Below are positions 22,548-32,674 of a stretch of DNA of 64,000 bases, piece by piece (the stretch's first letter is position 1; each line of letters starts with the position of its first letter). The stretch covers positions 19,726,189 through 19,790,188 of the forward strand of contig OV277869.1 of the NCBI GenBank assembly GCA_922989275.2, in the 5' to 3' direction. This DNA is from Gari tellinella. Lineage: Eukaryota; Mollusca; Bivalvia; Cardiida; Psammobiidae. The position numbers and the translations under genes are program-made. The notes beneath the pieces are model-generated. The model had not been told where the DNA came from, searched no databases, and saw only the letters and a program-made list of their open reading frames with translations.

Positions 22548-22741
22548 TCGTTTCCAACTGTTTAGACACTCATAACAATGGCTCTTAGCGTCAAATTTGC
22601 TGTAATCAAAATTTTAGAAAAACTATCAGACGATAAAAAAAATTCGCAGATGACGTCATGGCCGTGAATGAAGTTAATAAAGCATGTTTCATGGCAATAG
22701 AATGTTACTATTCATAGACTTCATTTATCCTGGGTTGCCAA

Positions 22742-23508
22742 TTAACCCCATCGCTGCCCTACCCCTAGACGACCTGTAATTTCAAACAATGTAGATCCTG
22801 ATCAGACACCGTGTTACGCGTCGTCTGATCAGGTTCAAAAGTGTTTGATTTTCATTGAAAAAACATAGTTGCGAGTTTACTCATCATTTACAAACAATGC
22901 ACCTGTGAATATTACACTTCTCCTAGACAAATAGTGTATTGTGTATACCAGTTCAGAGGGCTCCTGAAGGAGCCCTCTGATTAGGGTCTGCACTTTTTGC
23001 ATTTCCCAATATATTGTAAAAAAAACAAAACAAATAAAACCCCATTGATTAGTAAAAATAAAATTGGCTGGTCACTGGAGTTTAAGGGATGCTCCCTCTC
23101 TATAACAACACCCAAATGGGAGACAAAGAGTGTGTGTGTTGTTCGGATGGAGTTGCTATAGGGAGGGACATTAATACCCTTAGTGTGATGAGCCCAACTT
23201 TACTTACATTTGCAAACAGTTTGAAACCAGATCAGACGACGCGTAATGCGGCATCTGATCTGGGTTCAAACTGTGTGTCACTCGTCTTTATGTTTCTTCT
23301 GTCCAAATGTCGAATACGTCAGGTAGCTTTGAAAACAAAAAGCAAACGATAATTTTAAGCAGACGATATTGTTAGACATAATTGCCTTGTTATGTTAGGG
23401 GGGAAGCGGCAATCATTTTTGTAAGGAGGGAGTCGTTGTAGGAAGGGAGCACTGTAAAGGCAGACGACAATTTTTAAGCAGACGATATCCTGGCAGTGAG
23501 GGGGTTAA
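22742..23508. mobile_element. TTAA-bounded element containing a nested CAGTGCTCCCTC element
   Basis: TTAACCCCATCGCTGCC at 22742 faces GGCAGTGAGGGGGTTAA ending at 23508. Inside are a core palindrome at 22783-22850, a third-family piece at 22868-23000 with GGGCTCCTGAAGGAGCCC, and the whole 23090-23456 transposon. It is a stack of three generations of insertion. Confidence 0.7.
23090..23456. mobile_element. CAGTGCTCCCTC-family element nested in a TTAA element
   Basis: ATGCTCCCTCTCTATAACAA on the left and GTAGGAAGGGAGCACTGTA on the right are the family ends. The core palindrome is at 23214-23280 and the GTGTGTTGTTCGGATGGAG block matches the copy near 34300 in reverse. Confidence 0.75.
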
Positions 23509-23651
23509 GGGGATTAAGGGGGTTATTGTTACGGAAATACCCGTTGGACCCAGTAGGTGCCATATTATCGTCTGCTTACAGTTTTCGTCTGCTTCTACGT
23601 TCAATTTAGAATTTGATGCGTTTTTGACTCATGAAACAATGATATGAGTGT

Positions 23652-23716
23652 CAAACAGTTTGGATCCTGATCAGACGCCGCGTAACGCGGCGTCTGATCA
23701 GGATCCAAACTGTTTG
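23652..23716. repeat. Perfect 65-bp core palindrome (type example)
   Basis: Two exact 31-bp arms flank a 3-base centre (TAA). Reading outward, each arm holds CGCGGCGTC, TGATCA, GGATCC, AAACTGTTTG. As single-stranded DNA or RNA it would form a continuous 31-bp hairpin. At least 25 relatives occur in the window. Another copy with longer spacing follows at 23829-23902. Confidence 0.95.
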
Positions 23717-24024
23717 CAAATGTCAGTGTTATCGGCCGTGTCAGTGAAGGGGCTAAACGACAGGATTACTTTATCTAGAGCGGATGAAGGCGAATCAAAC
23801 CTTTTACTGCCAAACGCCACCTCGGCTACATTTGTAAACAGTTTTGATCCTGGTCAGATGCCGGGTATCTCAGAGTCTGATCAGAATTCCAACTGTTTGA
23901 CTCTTGAATAGGTGGCTTTCATTCAAAATACTTAAAGCCTTAAATTAAAATACCGCAAAACCTATTTTATAAACTGAATATATTTACTTCAATAAAAGGT
24001 TTAATTAATCAGCACGTGGAACCC

Positions 24025-24160
24025 TAGTGACGAGTATACTCGTCATTTACAAACAGTACATGGAAAGAGTACGCCGATCCTATATATGCAAACAGTGTAG
24101 ACGCAGATCAGAGGCCTCCTAAAAGAGCTTTCTGATCCGAGTCTGCACTGTTTGCTATTT
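24025..24160. repeat. Third-family TTAA element fragment with a GGCCTCC-type palindrome
   Basis: CCCTAGTGACGAGTATACTC, GTCATTTACAAACAG, then GTGTAGACGCAGATCAGAGG facing CTGATCCGAGTCTGCACTG. This is the variant in which the inner loop is GGCTCC/GGAGCC rather than GACGCCG. Confidence 0.65.
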
Positions 24161-24406
24161 TTGCAATTAGTTATTTATTATTTACCTATTTAAAATATAA
24201 AAAAATTAGTCAGAAATGGGCTATAATTTTTTATTTACAACTTGAAATTTTCATTAAAGGTTTAAGGGATGAAAGAGTCCATGTGACGTCACGGTTATAT
24301 TACTTGCTGGATACCAGGGCAGTCACTACTATCAGCTGTGTGTTAGAACGAACAGCATTAATAGTACAATGTTATAAAGCTCGGTGTTGAATCTGAGAAT
24401 GTTCTC

Positions 24407-24483
24407 AAACATTTGATTGGTCAGATTTCAGTTTTTTGTTAAGCAAAAAACTCAAATCTGACAAATCAAATGTTTTAGATCGA
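24407..24483. repeat. Foldback repeat, CATTTGATTGGTCAGATTT family
   Basis: AACATTTGATTGGTCAGATT faces AATCTGACAAATCAAATGTT around TTGTTAAGCAA. Relatives are at 24768-24850 and 28018-28096, with a half copy near 9145-9175. Confidence 0.8.
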
Positions 24484-24574
24484 TATCAGACTTAGAATTT
24501 TAAAATATATATAACCTGGATACATGTACCAGAAGAATAATTACTATCAATTGTGTGTGTGTGTGTGTTGGAGC

Positions 24575-24715
24575 CACAGGGGACCGTCACAATAGAAGTC
24601 TGAATCCCAAAAGAAAAAAATGTATAAACACTAGATATATAAATACATTGTGTATCTAGTGTTTATACATTTTTTTCTTTTGGGGTTCAGACTTCTATTG
24701 TGACGCTCCCCTGTG
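24575..24715. mobile_element. Foldback MITE with 8-bp target duplication (hAT-like)
   Basis: Two arms of about 65 bp (CACAGGGGACCGTCACAATA and its near-perfect complement) make up almost the whole element. An exact 8-bp duplication GTTGGAGC flanks it at 24567-24574 and 24716-24723. Eight-base duplications and CAGGGG ends are hallmarks of hAT transposons, so I infer a hAT-mobilised MITE. The arms differ at only a few positions, so the insertion is young. Confidence 0.85.
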
Positions 24716-24767
24716 GTTGGAGCGTGCAACATTACCAGGTTCGAACGTTTTTAAGCTTTGAAACTCA

Positions 24768-24850
24768 GTCTGAGATTGTTCTAAAACTTTTGATTGGTTA
24801 GATTTGAGTTTTTGCTTAGCAAAAACTCAAATCTGACCAATCAAATGCTT
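24768..24850. repeat. Foldback repeat, second copy
   Basis: ACTTTTGATTGGTTAGATTT, GAGTTTTTGCTTAGCAAAAAC and AATCTGACCAATCAAATGC form a long hairpin of the family at 24407. Confidence 0.8.
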
Positions 24851-24898
24851 TAGAACGATCTCCGACTAAACTCAAAAAAGTTATAACCTTGGGACCAG

Positions 24899-25139
24899 GG
24901 GCCCGTTTTACTAAACAACTTACGCAAATTATTTGCGTAAGTCAAAATTTTAAATTTTAATTTATATTTTTTATTATCACTTTCTACAAACAGCATATAG
25001 CCAGATCAGAGGACGCGCTTTTAGCGCGTCCTCTGATTTGGCTATTTGCTGTTCGCAAACGTTTATGATCGAAAAATAAGAGTAAAACGATTTTGACTTA
25101 CGCAAAAATGTTGCGTAAGTAGTTTAGTAAAACGGGCCC
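24899..25139. mobile_element. GGGCCCGTTTTACTAAAC inverted-repeat element with embedded core palindrome
   Basis: GGGCCCGTTTTACTAAACAA faces AGTTTAGTAAAACGGGCCC; next to each end lies a smaller hairpin of TTACGCAAA and TTTGCGTAA. In the centre ACAAACAGCATATAGCCAGA faces TTGGCTATTTGCTGT around a GATCAGAGGACGCGC loop, another version of the shared cassette. No coding capacity. Confidence 0.8.
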
Positions 25140-26776
25140 ATGCTGGTAAAAGAGCGAATTTCTTTACCAACAAGCGCGTATATTTTACAAATTAAATTGG
25201 TGTATTTTACAAACAGTTTGGAGACAGGCCAGACGCCGATTATCTGAACATCTGATCTGGGTTCAAACTATTTGTTACCCAGATTAAAATAATTCAATTT
25301 CTTTACTTAATGAAAAACAAATCTCAATTTAATTACCTTGCATTCGTGTTTAGTATTCTATAAACTGGAAATTATGAAGTGTTCCTCGCTGTAACTGAGC
25401 TTAAGATGGTGTCACGTGCTCTGTTATTCATAATTTGTGTGTTACTGGCACGTAAATGCACGTGCGTAAGCATAACTATTACACCAAAACACTGGGTCAG
25501 CAAGGACAAAATTGGTTCTTTTTTCTGTTCGACATTCGACAACTACAAACGTTTCATTTCCCACAAATATGCATGTTTCAAACACACATTTCCATCACAT
25601 GCAGTGTGAAGCCAGGTCAGACGACGAGTAATTCTGCGTCTGACCAGTCTCCAGTTTGTTTGATACTCAGATTAAACAAAGACATCAAACTTTTCAAGGA
25701 ATAATCATAAGAAATTATCAGTTGGTTTAGCCCAAGCAGATCACTTCGACAGTTTCCGTAAATCAAATCGGAGGTAAACAGCCACACTTTCCAAAACTCT
25801 TGTTAGAAATCAAAGAGTGCATGGTAATACGTTATACTGCCTATGTTAGTGATAAAAATATCAAATATCCATTGCAAACTGTATATATCCGGACCAGACT
25901 CCGAGTAAATCGGCGTGTTGTTCTATTTCGATCTGTAAAACTTTAACACTCATATATATAAGAAATACATCAATATCTTACGTATAAAATGCCATGTTTT
26001 GACATTTATTGCATCTTGATTGCGATTAAAGACTTTTCCCCAGTCCTTTGACAGACCACCACCCCATTATTAGATAGGTGAGTAAAATCGTGAATCACAA
26101 GGTGTCACCAATCTCAGTTGGTGTGAAAATCCAGGTAACTAATCTCCAGTTGTCTAGAGAGGCCCTCACATACTCACAGTCAATGTTTTTCAATGGGTTT
26201 TACTAACCAAACTAACAATTTTAAGGTACGGGCCTCATATGAAACGCTTGGATGAGTATATCCCTAGACAAGATAGCAGTAAGGACAAAACTTGCACGTG
26301 GCTGCATGCTTTAATAGTTTGTCAGGTGTTATGATCGAAAGGTCGTCTAGGGATGTCTTTAAGTGTCGTTTTTAAGGCAAAAGAAGAACGTTTTGGCGAC
26401 TAGAAACATCGATGTGCTGTTTTGCTTTATTTTTTACATTGTTTCCTATTTGAACAAAGATGGCGACGGGAGAACGCCCCGTACAGTTCATCTCAGTTAC
26501 AACTCTACGAACCTATTGTATCATTTTGTCTGAAGTTTGTGTTCATACTAAATTCAAAACAGGTAGTTGCCAAACGCAGGATGAAAGAAGAGCAGAAAAC
26601 TCCTGCTGGAACTTTCTGCTTTACTATAACCCTACTGCCGTTAAGTCAGCTGCCAGGACGCATGAACTAGGTCTATTTCTTACACTTATATTGAATAATA
26701 AGTTTCTATGACTACCAATGGTGGCGAGGTTGCATTCCCACATATACTGTACATTGGTTTGTACTTTTAATTACAG
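25140..26776. other. Intergenic or intronic stretch before the galactosyltransferase exon
   Basis: Core palindromes lie at 25208-25275 and 25606-25665, with a half copy at 25872-25920. 26560-26650 resembles the AAAGCAGAAAGT interior of the TTAA family. Otherwise I see no domain-bearing exon apart from the weak candidate at 25406. Confidence 0.5.
25406..25465 (+). CDS. Weak candidate first exon (signal anchor)
   Basis: ATG at 25406 opens MVSRALLFIICVLLARKCTC, a short basic N-terminus followed by a hydrophobic run, then a donor-like GTGCGTAAGC. A type II signal anchor of this kind is expected at the N-terminus of C1GALT1. Nothing else ties it to the exon 1.3 kb downstream: it ends in phase 0, while the catalytic exon needs a preceding exon ending in phase 1, so at least one stem exon would have to lie between. 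I keep it as a guess. Confidence 0.18.
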
Positions 26777-27435
26777 ATGATGACAAAGTTGCGGAAGATC
26801 TGAAAAAGAATGTACGAATCCTTTGCTGGATCATGACCAGTCCGCAAAATTTGGACAAGAAAGCCGTGCACGTGCGTAACACGTGGGCCAAAAGATGTAA
26901 CAAAATTATATTCATCAGTTCCGTCACAAACAATAGTTTTCCTACAATAGGTTTCAATATATCCGAAGGCCGAGAACACCTTACGGCGAAAACGATGCAT
27001 GCGTTTCGGTACGCTTTTGAACACCATTTGGACGACGCTGATTGGTTCATGAAAGCTGACGATGATACGTATGTCATCATGGAAAATTTACGCTATTTTT
27101 TGTCTAACGAAGATCCCAAAGATCCTGTATATTTTGGGCATCATTTTAAAACGATTGTGAAGCAAGGATACTTTAGTGGTGGAGCTGGATATGTGTTAAG
27201 TAAAGAGGCTTTAAAGCGCTTAGGTGATAAAGGAAATGACCCCAAAACGTGTCGCCAAGATGGCGGCGCCGAGGATGCAGAATTTGGAAAGTGTATGGAA
27301 AATTTGGGGGTAAAAGTAGGCAATTCTACAGACAGTTTAGGTAGAAGTAGATTTCATTGTTTCGATCCAGAAACACATTTGCATGGCGGTTATCCCGGCT
27401 GGTATTATCAATATGATGCCCATGGCGCGAAAAAG
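26777..27435 (+). CDS. Core 1 beta-1,3-galactosyltransferase-like catalytic exon (gene 1)
   Basis: The acceptor TTTTAATTACAG ends at 26776 and the donor AAAAAG|GTAAGC starts at 27436. Two bases complete a split codon, then 219 codons are open. They read VRILCWIMTSP and HVRNTWAKRCNK near the start, then WFMKADDDTYVIMENLRYFL with the DDD metal-binding motif, YFGHHFK, GYFSGGAGYVLSKEALKR and the EDAEFGKCMENLGV acidic loop. Family 31 glycosyltransferases of the C1GALT1 type add galactose to O-linked GalNAc on glycoproteins in the Golgi, making the T antigen. One exon carries most of the catalytic domain. The TM and stem (upstream) and the C-terminal Cys-rich end (downstream) must lie in other exons. 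The frame is intact. It keeps open coding past PTIG, where gene 2 has an intron. Confidence 0.92.
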
Positions 27436-27644
27436 GTAAGCCGATATAGCACGTGCCCATTTAGCTGCAGTAACATACTTCTGTTACGACATTGCAGCTA
27501 GAGAACATCTACTTCGACATTAACCCACTTGCACCCAGTGTAATCTTCTATACTTATATACGGGATTAGTCCAATTTCGATATAAGGGATACATTGTCTA
27601 TATTTTCAATTTAACTAAATGTTTTATATTGAAATTCTTATTAG

Positions 27645-27712
27645 AAAACATTGTAGACTCTTATCACATGCCGCCTTATGCGGCGTCTGATCAGAGTCTA
27701 CACTGTTTGCCC
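27645..27712. repeat. Core palindrome, half-degenerate, in the gene 1 intron
   Basis: ACATTGTAGACTCTTATCAC and GATCAGAGTCTACACTG flank GCCGCCTTATGCGGC. It is a hybrid between the GTAGACTC flank type and the GCCGC loop type. Confidence 0.6.
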
Positions 27713-27840
27713 ATGCCCATTTATAGGACGATAGGCGCTCAACGTTATTCTTCCCTGTTTAAACAAAATGTGAAAACAATGTTGTAAATTATAGAAAAAT
27801 GATTCCGTTGTGAATATCGAAGAATTATCTTAATCTGAGT

Positions 27841-27935
27841 TGTTATTCCGTCTGATCTGGCTCCAAACTGTTTGCGATGGACGAAACAGTTATAGCATAA
27901 ACGCGTTTGCTGGGAAAGACGATTCTTATGAGCCA
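27841..27935. mobile_element. Right-half fragment of a CAGTGGAGAA element
   Basis: GTCTGATCTGGCTCCAAACTG, AGCATAAACGCGTTTGCTGG and GAAAGACGATTC match the right half of 31119-31368. The left half and the last bases are gone. Confidence 0.5.
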
Positions 27936-28017
27936 TCACATCACAGCATTTGGTTGAGAAAGAAATACTCACTGCATGAGGAGCTCTTTGGGTTCAAGGT
28001 TATAAAGAGTTTGAGTT

Positions 28018-28096
28018 TAGTCTGAGATCGTCCTCAAGTATTTGATTGGTCAGATTTGAACAAAAGCTCAAACTGACCAATCAAATGCTTCAAAAT
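28018..28096. repeat. Foldback repeat, CATTTGATTGGTCAGATTT family, third copy
   Basis: GTATTTGATTGGTCAGATTT faces AAACTGACCAATCAAATGC around a short AAAGCTC loop. It abuts the SINE that follows. Confidence 0.75.
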
Positions 28097-28114
28097 ATAA
28101 TAAAAAGTAATGTA

Positions 28115-28440
28115 CCAAAAACAATTACTTTCAGTCTGAATGACCGCTCAGTCGACAGTACATTTATTCCCCTGATTATTGAGCCATCTTGCCTACAATA
28201 TTGAGCACTGCTTACATATGGCGCGTAGGCAGCCGCAGTACCGGCTCAGACCCTTCACAGGTACCCGTTTTAACCCCCGTGTAGAGAGGAGAAATTCGCG
28301 GTACATATCTTGCTAAAAAACATTCCCGTGTTTCGGAAAAAAAATACGCGTAGTCCGACCGCTGGTCCGGCGGGGATCGAACTCACGACCCCTGTTACCG
28401 TAGTCCAACGTGTTACCACTGAACAACTACCGCCGAATGA
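28115..28440 (-). mobile_element. tRNA-derived SINE, copy 2
   Basis: It shares with 8521-8880 the blocks ACTTTCAGTCTGAATGACCG, TGCCTACAATATTGAGCACT, GCCGCAGTACCGGCTCAGAC and the tRNA-like head, whose B box reads GAGTTCGATCCCCGCC on the minus strand. Small indels date it as somewhat worn. Confidence 0.8.
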
Positions 28441-28622
28441 TCTCAAACCCCTCAAATCTTTTATAACATTGGGGCCTGGTGAAGAGGTCAAACGACATAC
28501 CGGGGTAGTAGTTAATCGACAGATACATGTAACAACGGTACAAAAGTCCTGCATCGCGATACTTTCTTTACTGGTTCAGCTCATATCATAGCCTCATCAT
28601 GCAATATCGACTTTATATAGAT

Positions 28623-28838
28623 GTTACAAACAGTTTGGATGTAGATGAGATGCCGTGTAAATTGTGCGTGTCAGTTGTATCCAGATTGTTTGACGTCTGT
28701 TTTATATCATAAGATGATTTAATGTATCGAATTGAGACAAGAGTTTGGACTAGAGAAAATTCGATTTGTGTGCCAAACAATTTGGACCCTGATAAGACGT
28801 TGAGATTTTCAGCGTCTGTTCTGGATACAAATTGTTTT
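28623..28838. repeat. Two adjacent core palindromes
   Basis: 28623-28693 pairs ACAAACAGTTTGGATGTAGA with TGTATCCAGATTGTTTGAC; 28762-28838 pairs CCAAACAATTTGGACCCTGA with TCTGGATACAAATTGTTT. Both are worn members of the cassette, about 70 bp apart. Confidence 0.7.
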
Positions 28839-29155
28839 ATGGAGGTGCACTCGGTTTAACCGATCGGATATGTTCAACCTAAAAAACTACTAGATCTACT
28901 CTTCTTTGATTTAAAGTACCCAAATTCTACGCTTTCTTCATATAAAATATTGATTCTAATATAGCACGTGCTTTTTCACTATAAAGTAGAGGAAGCTCAT
29001 CCTGATATGTTTTACCAAAAAAGTAATTCGGTCGCAAAACTGCATTCTCAGAAGAAATTATCGAAGAACATTTGTTTCCCTTTCTAATGACATTTTTAAG
29101 CTGGTTATGTTAGAATCGAAATAATCTTCGCTCTACCGTTGTTAAACTGTTTTAG

Positions 29156-29261
29156 ACAACTGTGAATGGATGTTGTGATTCGCAGGATTGCCCACGAAAT
29201 GAAAACAATACAGTAGACATATATAACCGTGTTTATCACTCAGATCCCATGCACATACAAG
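29156..29261 (+). CDS. Candidate downstream exon of the galactosyltransferase-like gene 1
   Basis: A pyrimidine-rich acceptor (GTTGTTAAACTGTTTTAG) ends at 29155 and a donor (CAAG|GTATGC) starts at 29262. The catalytic exon ends in phase 0. Reading this exon in phase 0 gives an open frame starting TTVNGCCDSQDCPRNENN and ending SDPMHIQ. C1GALT1 proteins carry a CCS motif shortly after the region where the previous exon stops, so the GCCDS here is suggestive. The rest of the expected SFHYV segment is not recognisable, so it may be a diverged exon or chance. Length is 106 nt, ending in phase 1. Confidence 0.33.
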
Positions 29262-29772
29262 GTATGCATTAAGGATTTATTCACATTTAAATTTAAAGTT
29301 TATATTATAGCACTCAAGAACTTTTATCTAGAAAATGTAACCATCATCTAAACATGGTATAGCTTATTTTTTTCTATCCATCGCTGCTTTTATATGTTTA
29401 GCAGCGTTCAATTGTGTACGTTTATATTTAGAAGAAAATTAGTTTGAAAACCAATTAAATGCATTACTTAGGATAATTTTTCACCTTTCACTTTAAAACA
29501 TTTGACAATTTTGCAAAAAGGTTTGAATGTACAGTTGTACACTGTCTTTTTTACGACCAACACTTTTATAGCTTACATGTTCTCTTATGTACATGTATGG
29601 GAAGAAATGATAAAGCGCTTAAGATGTGAATGTAGAGGAGTATTCTTAATATTGTTGAAATATTACATGTCAGTAAAACTAGTACATTATTAAGTATATA
29701 AACAAAGCTTAACTTTAAAAAGACCAACATTCCGATCAGACCATGTTGCACTAAAGCGTTAAGGTAGAACGA
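29262..29772. other. Gene-free stretch
   Basis: AT-rich DNA with no coding or repeat signal that I can support. A short TA-rich run and a single ACATGTATG box are all that stand out. Confidence 0.4.
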
Positions 29773-29962
29773 CCCTATTGAGATCAGACCAATGTTGCTC
29801 AATATCGGTACGATACGTAGAGTGATTGGTCATTCTCGTCAACTGACAGTTCGTGCCGAAAACACCCGAGCATAATTCGATATAGTGCATCAGTTGACGA
29901 GAATTGCCGATCGCTGTACGTAGCATACCGATGCTGACCGGCATTAGTCGGATCTCATTAGA
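29773..29962. repeat. Foldback element, ~190 bp
   Basis: Left arm TATTGAGATCAGACCAATGT, TCGGTACGATACGTAGAGTG and TTCTCGTCAACTGAC pair with the right arm in reverse (GTTGACGAGAATTGCC, GTACGTAGCATACCGATG, TCGGATCTCATTA). Arms of about 75 bp surround a short unique loop. It is not related to the other foldbacks here. Confidence 0.75.
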
Positions 29963-30173
29963 GATGTTTTACCTTAAACAAATTGTTTATCATGATGTAC
30001 TCAACTTTGAAAGTTTTTGATGATGTCATGCCACGTTCTCAATGTTGTATTTGTAACACTTATTCAACTCTGTGAAAAGCTTTGCTACCGTATCACAATG
30101 CACACGGCCAACTGTCACAAGTTTCTGTTATCTCAACATCTTCACTGCCTTGCCCCGAGTACAATGGTTATTT

Positions 30174-30475
30174 GCAAACAGTTTGGATCCTGACTAGACG
30201 CTGCCTGACGCGGCGTCCGATCTGGATCAAATATGTCAAAATGCCGCAATTTTGTATTTGAGGAAAACACGCAGATAGCAATTGTTTAAAGCAAATGCCG
30301 CCATTCAGTGAATTGGTTAAAGAGGCTTGTAAAAAGGTTCCGCTTTGGGGCAATGTGATATTATTCTTTCTGATTTATTCCCTTTAAATGCATAGTCCCA
30401 CTACACAAACATTGGCAAACAACTGGGACCCTGGAACGAGCAATGCGGCGTCTGGTCAGGATCCAAACTGTTTCA
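30174..30475. repeat. Two worn core palindromes
   Basis: 30174-30232 has GCAAACAGTTTGGATCCTGA with a damaged second arm. 30413-30475 has the reverse situation, with an intact GGTCAGGATCCAAACTG right arm. Confidence 0.7.
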
Positions 30476-30731
30476 CAATCGGTTCGATATTTCTCGCATC
30501 TAAATTATAGAAATTTCAACTAGTGCTTCAAATGACAGGTGACTTCAAACTGCCATGACGTCATCAAACAAACGTCGTCTGCTTTTATTTCTCAAACTTA
30601 GATTTAAGGTAACATTACTATTTTCAGTATAAATAGCATAGCAATTTGAAAACAAACTGCCATGTTAATATTATCATAAAGAGTAGAGAAAGAGAGGAAG
30701 GAAGAAAAGTGCTAAGATCAAATTCTTGAAT

Positions 30732-30995
30732 TCAAAAACGGTTGGAGGCTCGGATGTAACGATGAACTGCATTAAAAATAACTTTGTTGCAATCAGGAGA
30801 ACAGTTTGGGTTTCCAAATAGTAAAATGTCTAAATTGACAGTTGTAATAGGTATTATATCGTGGAATAGAATATCCCGAATATGAACATAGTTTGGACAA
30901 TCTAAAAAGTAATGAAAAGCATTTTCACATTGATATCCACATATACATGCTGGGCCGTTTATTAAATTACACCTGAATAGACCTGTCGTTTTGCT
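30732..30995 (-). pseudogene. LINE reverse-transcriptase C-terminal fragment
   Basis: Minus-strand translation gives CNLINGPACICGYQCENAFH, then YFLDCPNYVHIRDIL, then LLFGNP and a closing NAVHRYIRASNRF before a TGA at 30732. CxC...C...H..C followed by LFG and a final hydrophobic/aromatic helix is how the C-terminus of one common invertebrate LINE type ends. About 88 codons survive and everything upstream is lost, so it is a relic. The family is different from the LINE at 17526-21113. Confidence 0.75.
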
Positions 30996-31118
30996 TCAAT
31001 ATTCTAGTCTGCAATATCGTTTCGCCTTGCTTGTTTCACCTGTCTGAAACACCTACTAAATCAAACAGTCAAATGGTGTTATAGAGAGGTTTTAGTGTAT
31101 TTTAAAGTGTTGATGGTG

Positions 31119-31368
31119 TACAGTGGAGAATCTGTTATTCTTTCCCAATAAACGCGTTTACGCTAAAACTATTATTTGCAGTGCAAACAGTTTGGAGCCA
31201 GATCAGACGCCGGGTAACCCGGCGTCTGATCAGGCTCCAAACTGTTTGCAACCAAGATAAACATGAATTATCAGAATTGTCCAAAAGTTGTTCTTTTCTA
31301 CGTTTTAGTGCTTTGCGTTTGCGTACGTTTGCGTTTAAACGGGAAAGAATAACAGATTCTCCACTGTA
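31119..31368. mobile_element. CAGTGGAGAA element, complete copy with perfect 28-bp ends
   Basis: Positions 31119-31146 and 31341-31368 are exact inverted copies, TACAGTGGAGAATCTG then TTATTCTTTCCC, with TA as the outermost bases. The centre is a core palindrome of about 70 bp (31181-31250) with GGAGCC flanks and a CCGGGTAACCCGG loop. Perfect ends mark it as the youngest copy of this family here. Confidence 0.92.
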
Positions 31369-31383
31369 TAAACATGTTAGTTG

Positions 31384-31650
31384 CAAACAGATTGGAGCCG
31401 AAAATAATTATCGAGAGTCTGATCAGTCTCCAGACCATTTGCAAATTTGCATCGTTGGAAAAGAATAATAATCATTCTCCTGTGTCAGGATAAAGTGACC
31501 GGCCGGGTACAGTCCCAATGGTGCACATAAAACGTGCCCCTTCTCATAATCATCAATCTTGATGGAGAGTAATATTAATTTTGTTGTCTGCAAATAATAG
31601 TTTTAGCGTAAACGCTTTTATTGGGAAAGAATAACAGATTCTCAACTGTA
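31384..31650. mobile_element. Two broken CAGTGGAGAA copies
   Basis: 31384-31487 keeps a damaged core (GCAAACAGATTGGAGCC, CTGATCAGTCTCCAGACC) and a worn right end. 31592-31650 keeps only the right end (TTTTAGCGTAAACGC, GGGAAAGAATAACAG, CTCAACTG). Confidence 0.6.
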
Positions 31651-31729
31651 CCATTATATGTATCTTTTGCCAAACCCAATCAGTTAGCCCTCTCTATTAC
31701 GAACAGTGAATTATTTTATTATTAATTTG

Positions 31730-31890
31730 TGTTTGAGGCGGGTGACTGCTTAGAGCGGGATGAAGGTATAGCAATTCTATTAGGAATTTTCTGTTTTGCT
31801 TTCGCCTTGAATTGGATGTTGTCTGTCTCTTATACAATTTCTTATACAATCAATAATCGTTCTCTTTTAGTGGTCGTAATAGAGATGTTG
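31730..31890. repeat. Worn pogo-like repeat end
   Basis: GGGATGAAGGTATAGCAA, TTTCTGTTTTGCTTTCGCC and TTTTAGTGGTCGTAATAGAG match 56170-56300 and 12770-12925. The last block is the inverted partner of the solo end at 9527. Confidence 0.5.
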
Positions 31891-32247
31891 CACTGTATGC
31901 AAAGGAAGACACGGGGGATGCAATTCTCGTTATTTGCTGTATGTATAATTTGATCTGTTTTAAAGTTGAACCTGTATTTGGCGGCTGCCAATATGTTTAT
32001 AGACCAGTGCTTCCTTGGTGCAGGAATGATAATAATGTGGAGAACCCCTGCAGGGGCTTTCTGCATTTGATCTGTCGGCCATTTGGGGACCACTGGTCAC
32101 CAAATATCAATAAACCTCTAAATCTGGTAGTTTCTTAATACGGGTTTAACTGTTTTACAGTCAATTATTTGAAGGCGGATTAAACTGTGTAATTTTGTAC
32201 TTGCATATAATTATCCACATTATGGTTATGGAGGCACCTGTACTCAT

Positions 32248-32312
32248 ACTCTCTCTCTCTCTCTTTCTCCCGCTCTCTCACTCTATCTCTCTCTTGCTCA
32301 CTAATGCCCGCT
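32248..32312. repeat. (CT)n microsatellite
   Basis: Long interrupted CTCTCT tract with TTCTCCCG and CTATCT interruptions, followed by ordinary AT-rich DNA. Confidence 0.9.
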
Positions 32313-32674
32313 CTCTAAAATAATTTGTATTTGTTAAACTGTAGGGGAAGAGCCGTCTCTAAGTTGGTAGACCTTGTGGCCCAACCTAATTTCATGTATA
32401 TAATTGAAATAAAATATGTTTAAACTAAAAACTAACTCTTTCAACGCCAAATTTATCGTGACGTGTTTACCCTTTTATCGCTATTTTGTCGTCTACAAAA
32501 ATATCGTTTTCTGCAAAATTTGTTTAAACGTTAGGTTAAAGGCAGTATGACTTAAGCAATATCGAAACGAGTGTCGATTTCAGGCAAATAAATACGAAAG
32601 AAGACTCAAGCAGGAAACGCAACACAAACAATACACCCACCTCTAAAGCAGAACACATACACAGCCATACCATA

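Noticed and set aside
25456..25704. Overlapping frame after the candidate signal-anchor exon
   Set aside because: It runs into a core palindrome, has no motif and has no splice support.
26712..27080. Minus-strand frames opposite the galactosyltransferase exon
   Set aside because: They are antisense shadows. The plus strand has the conserved residues and splice sites.
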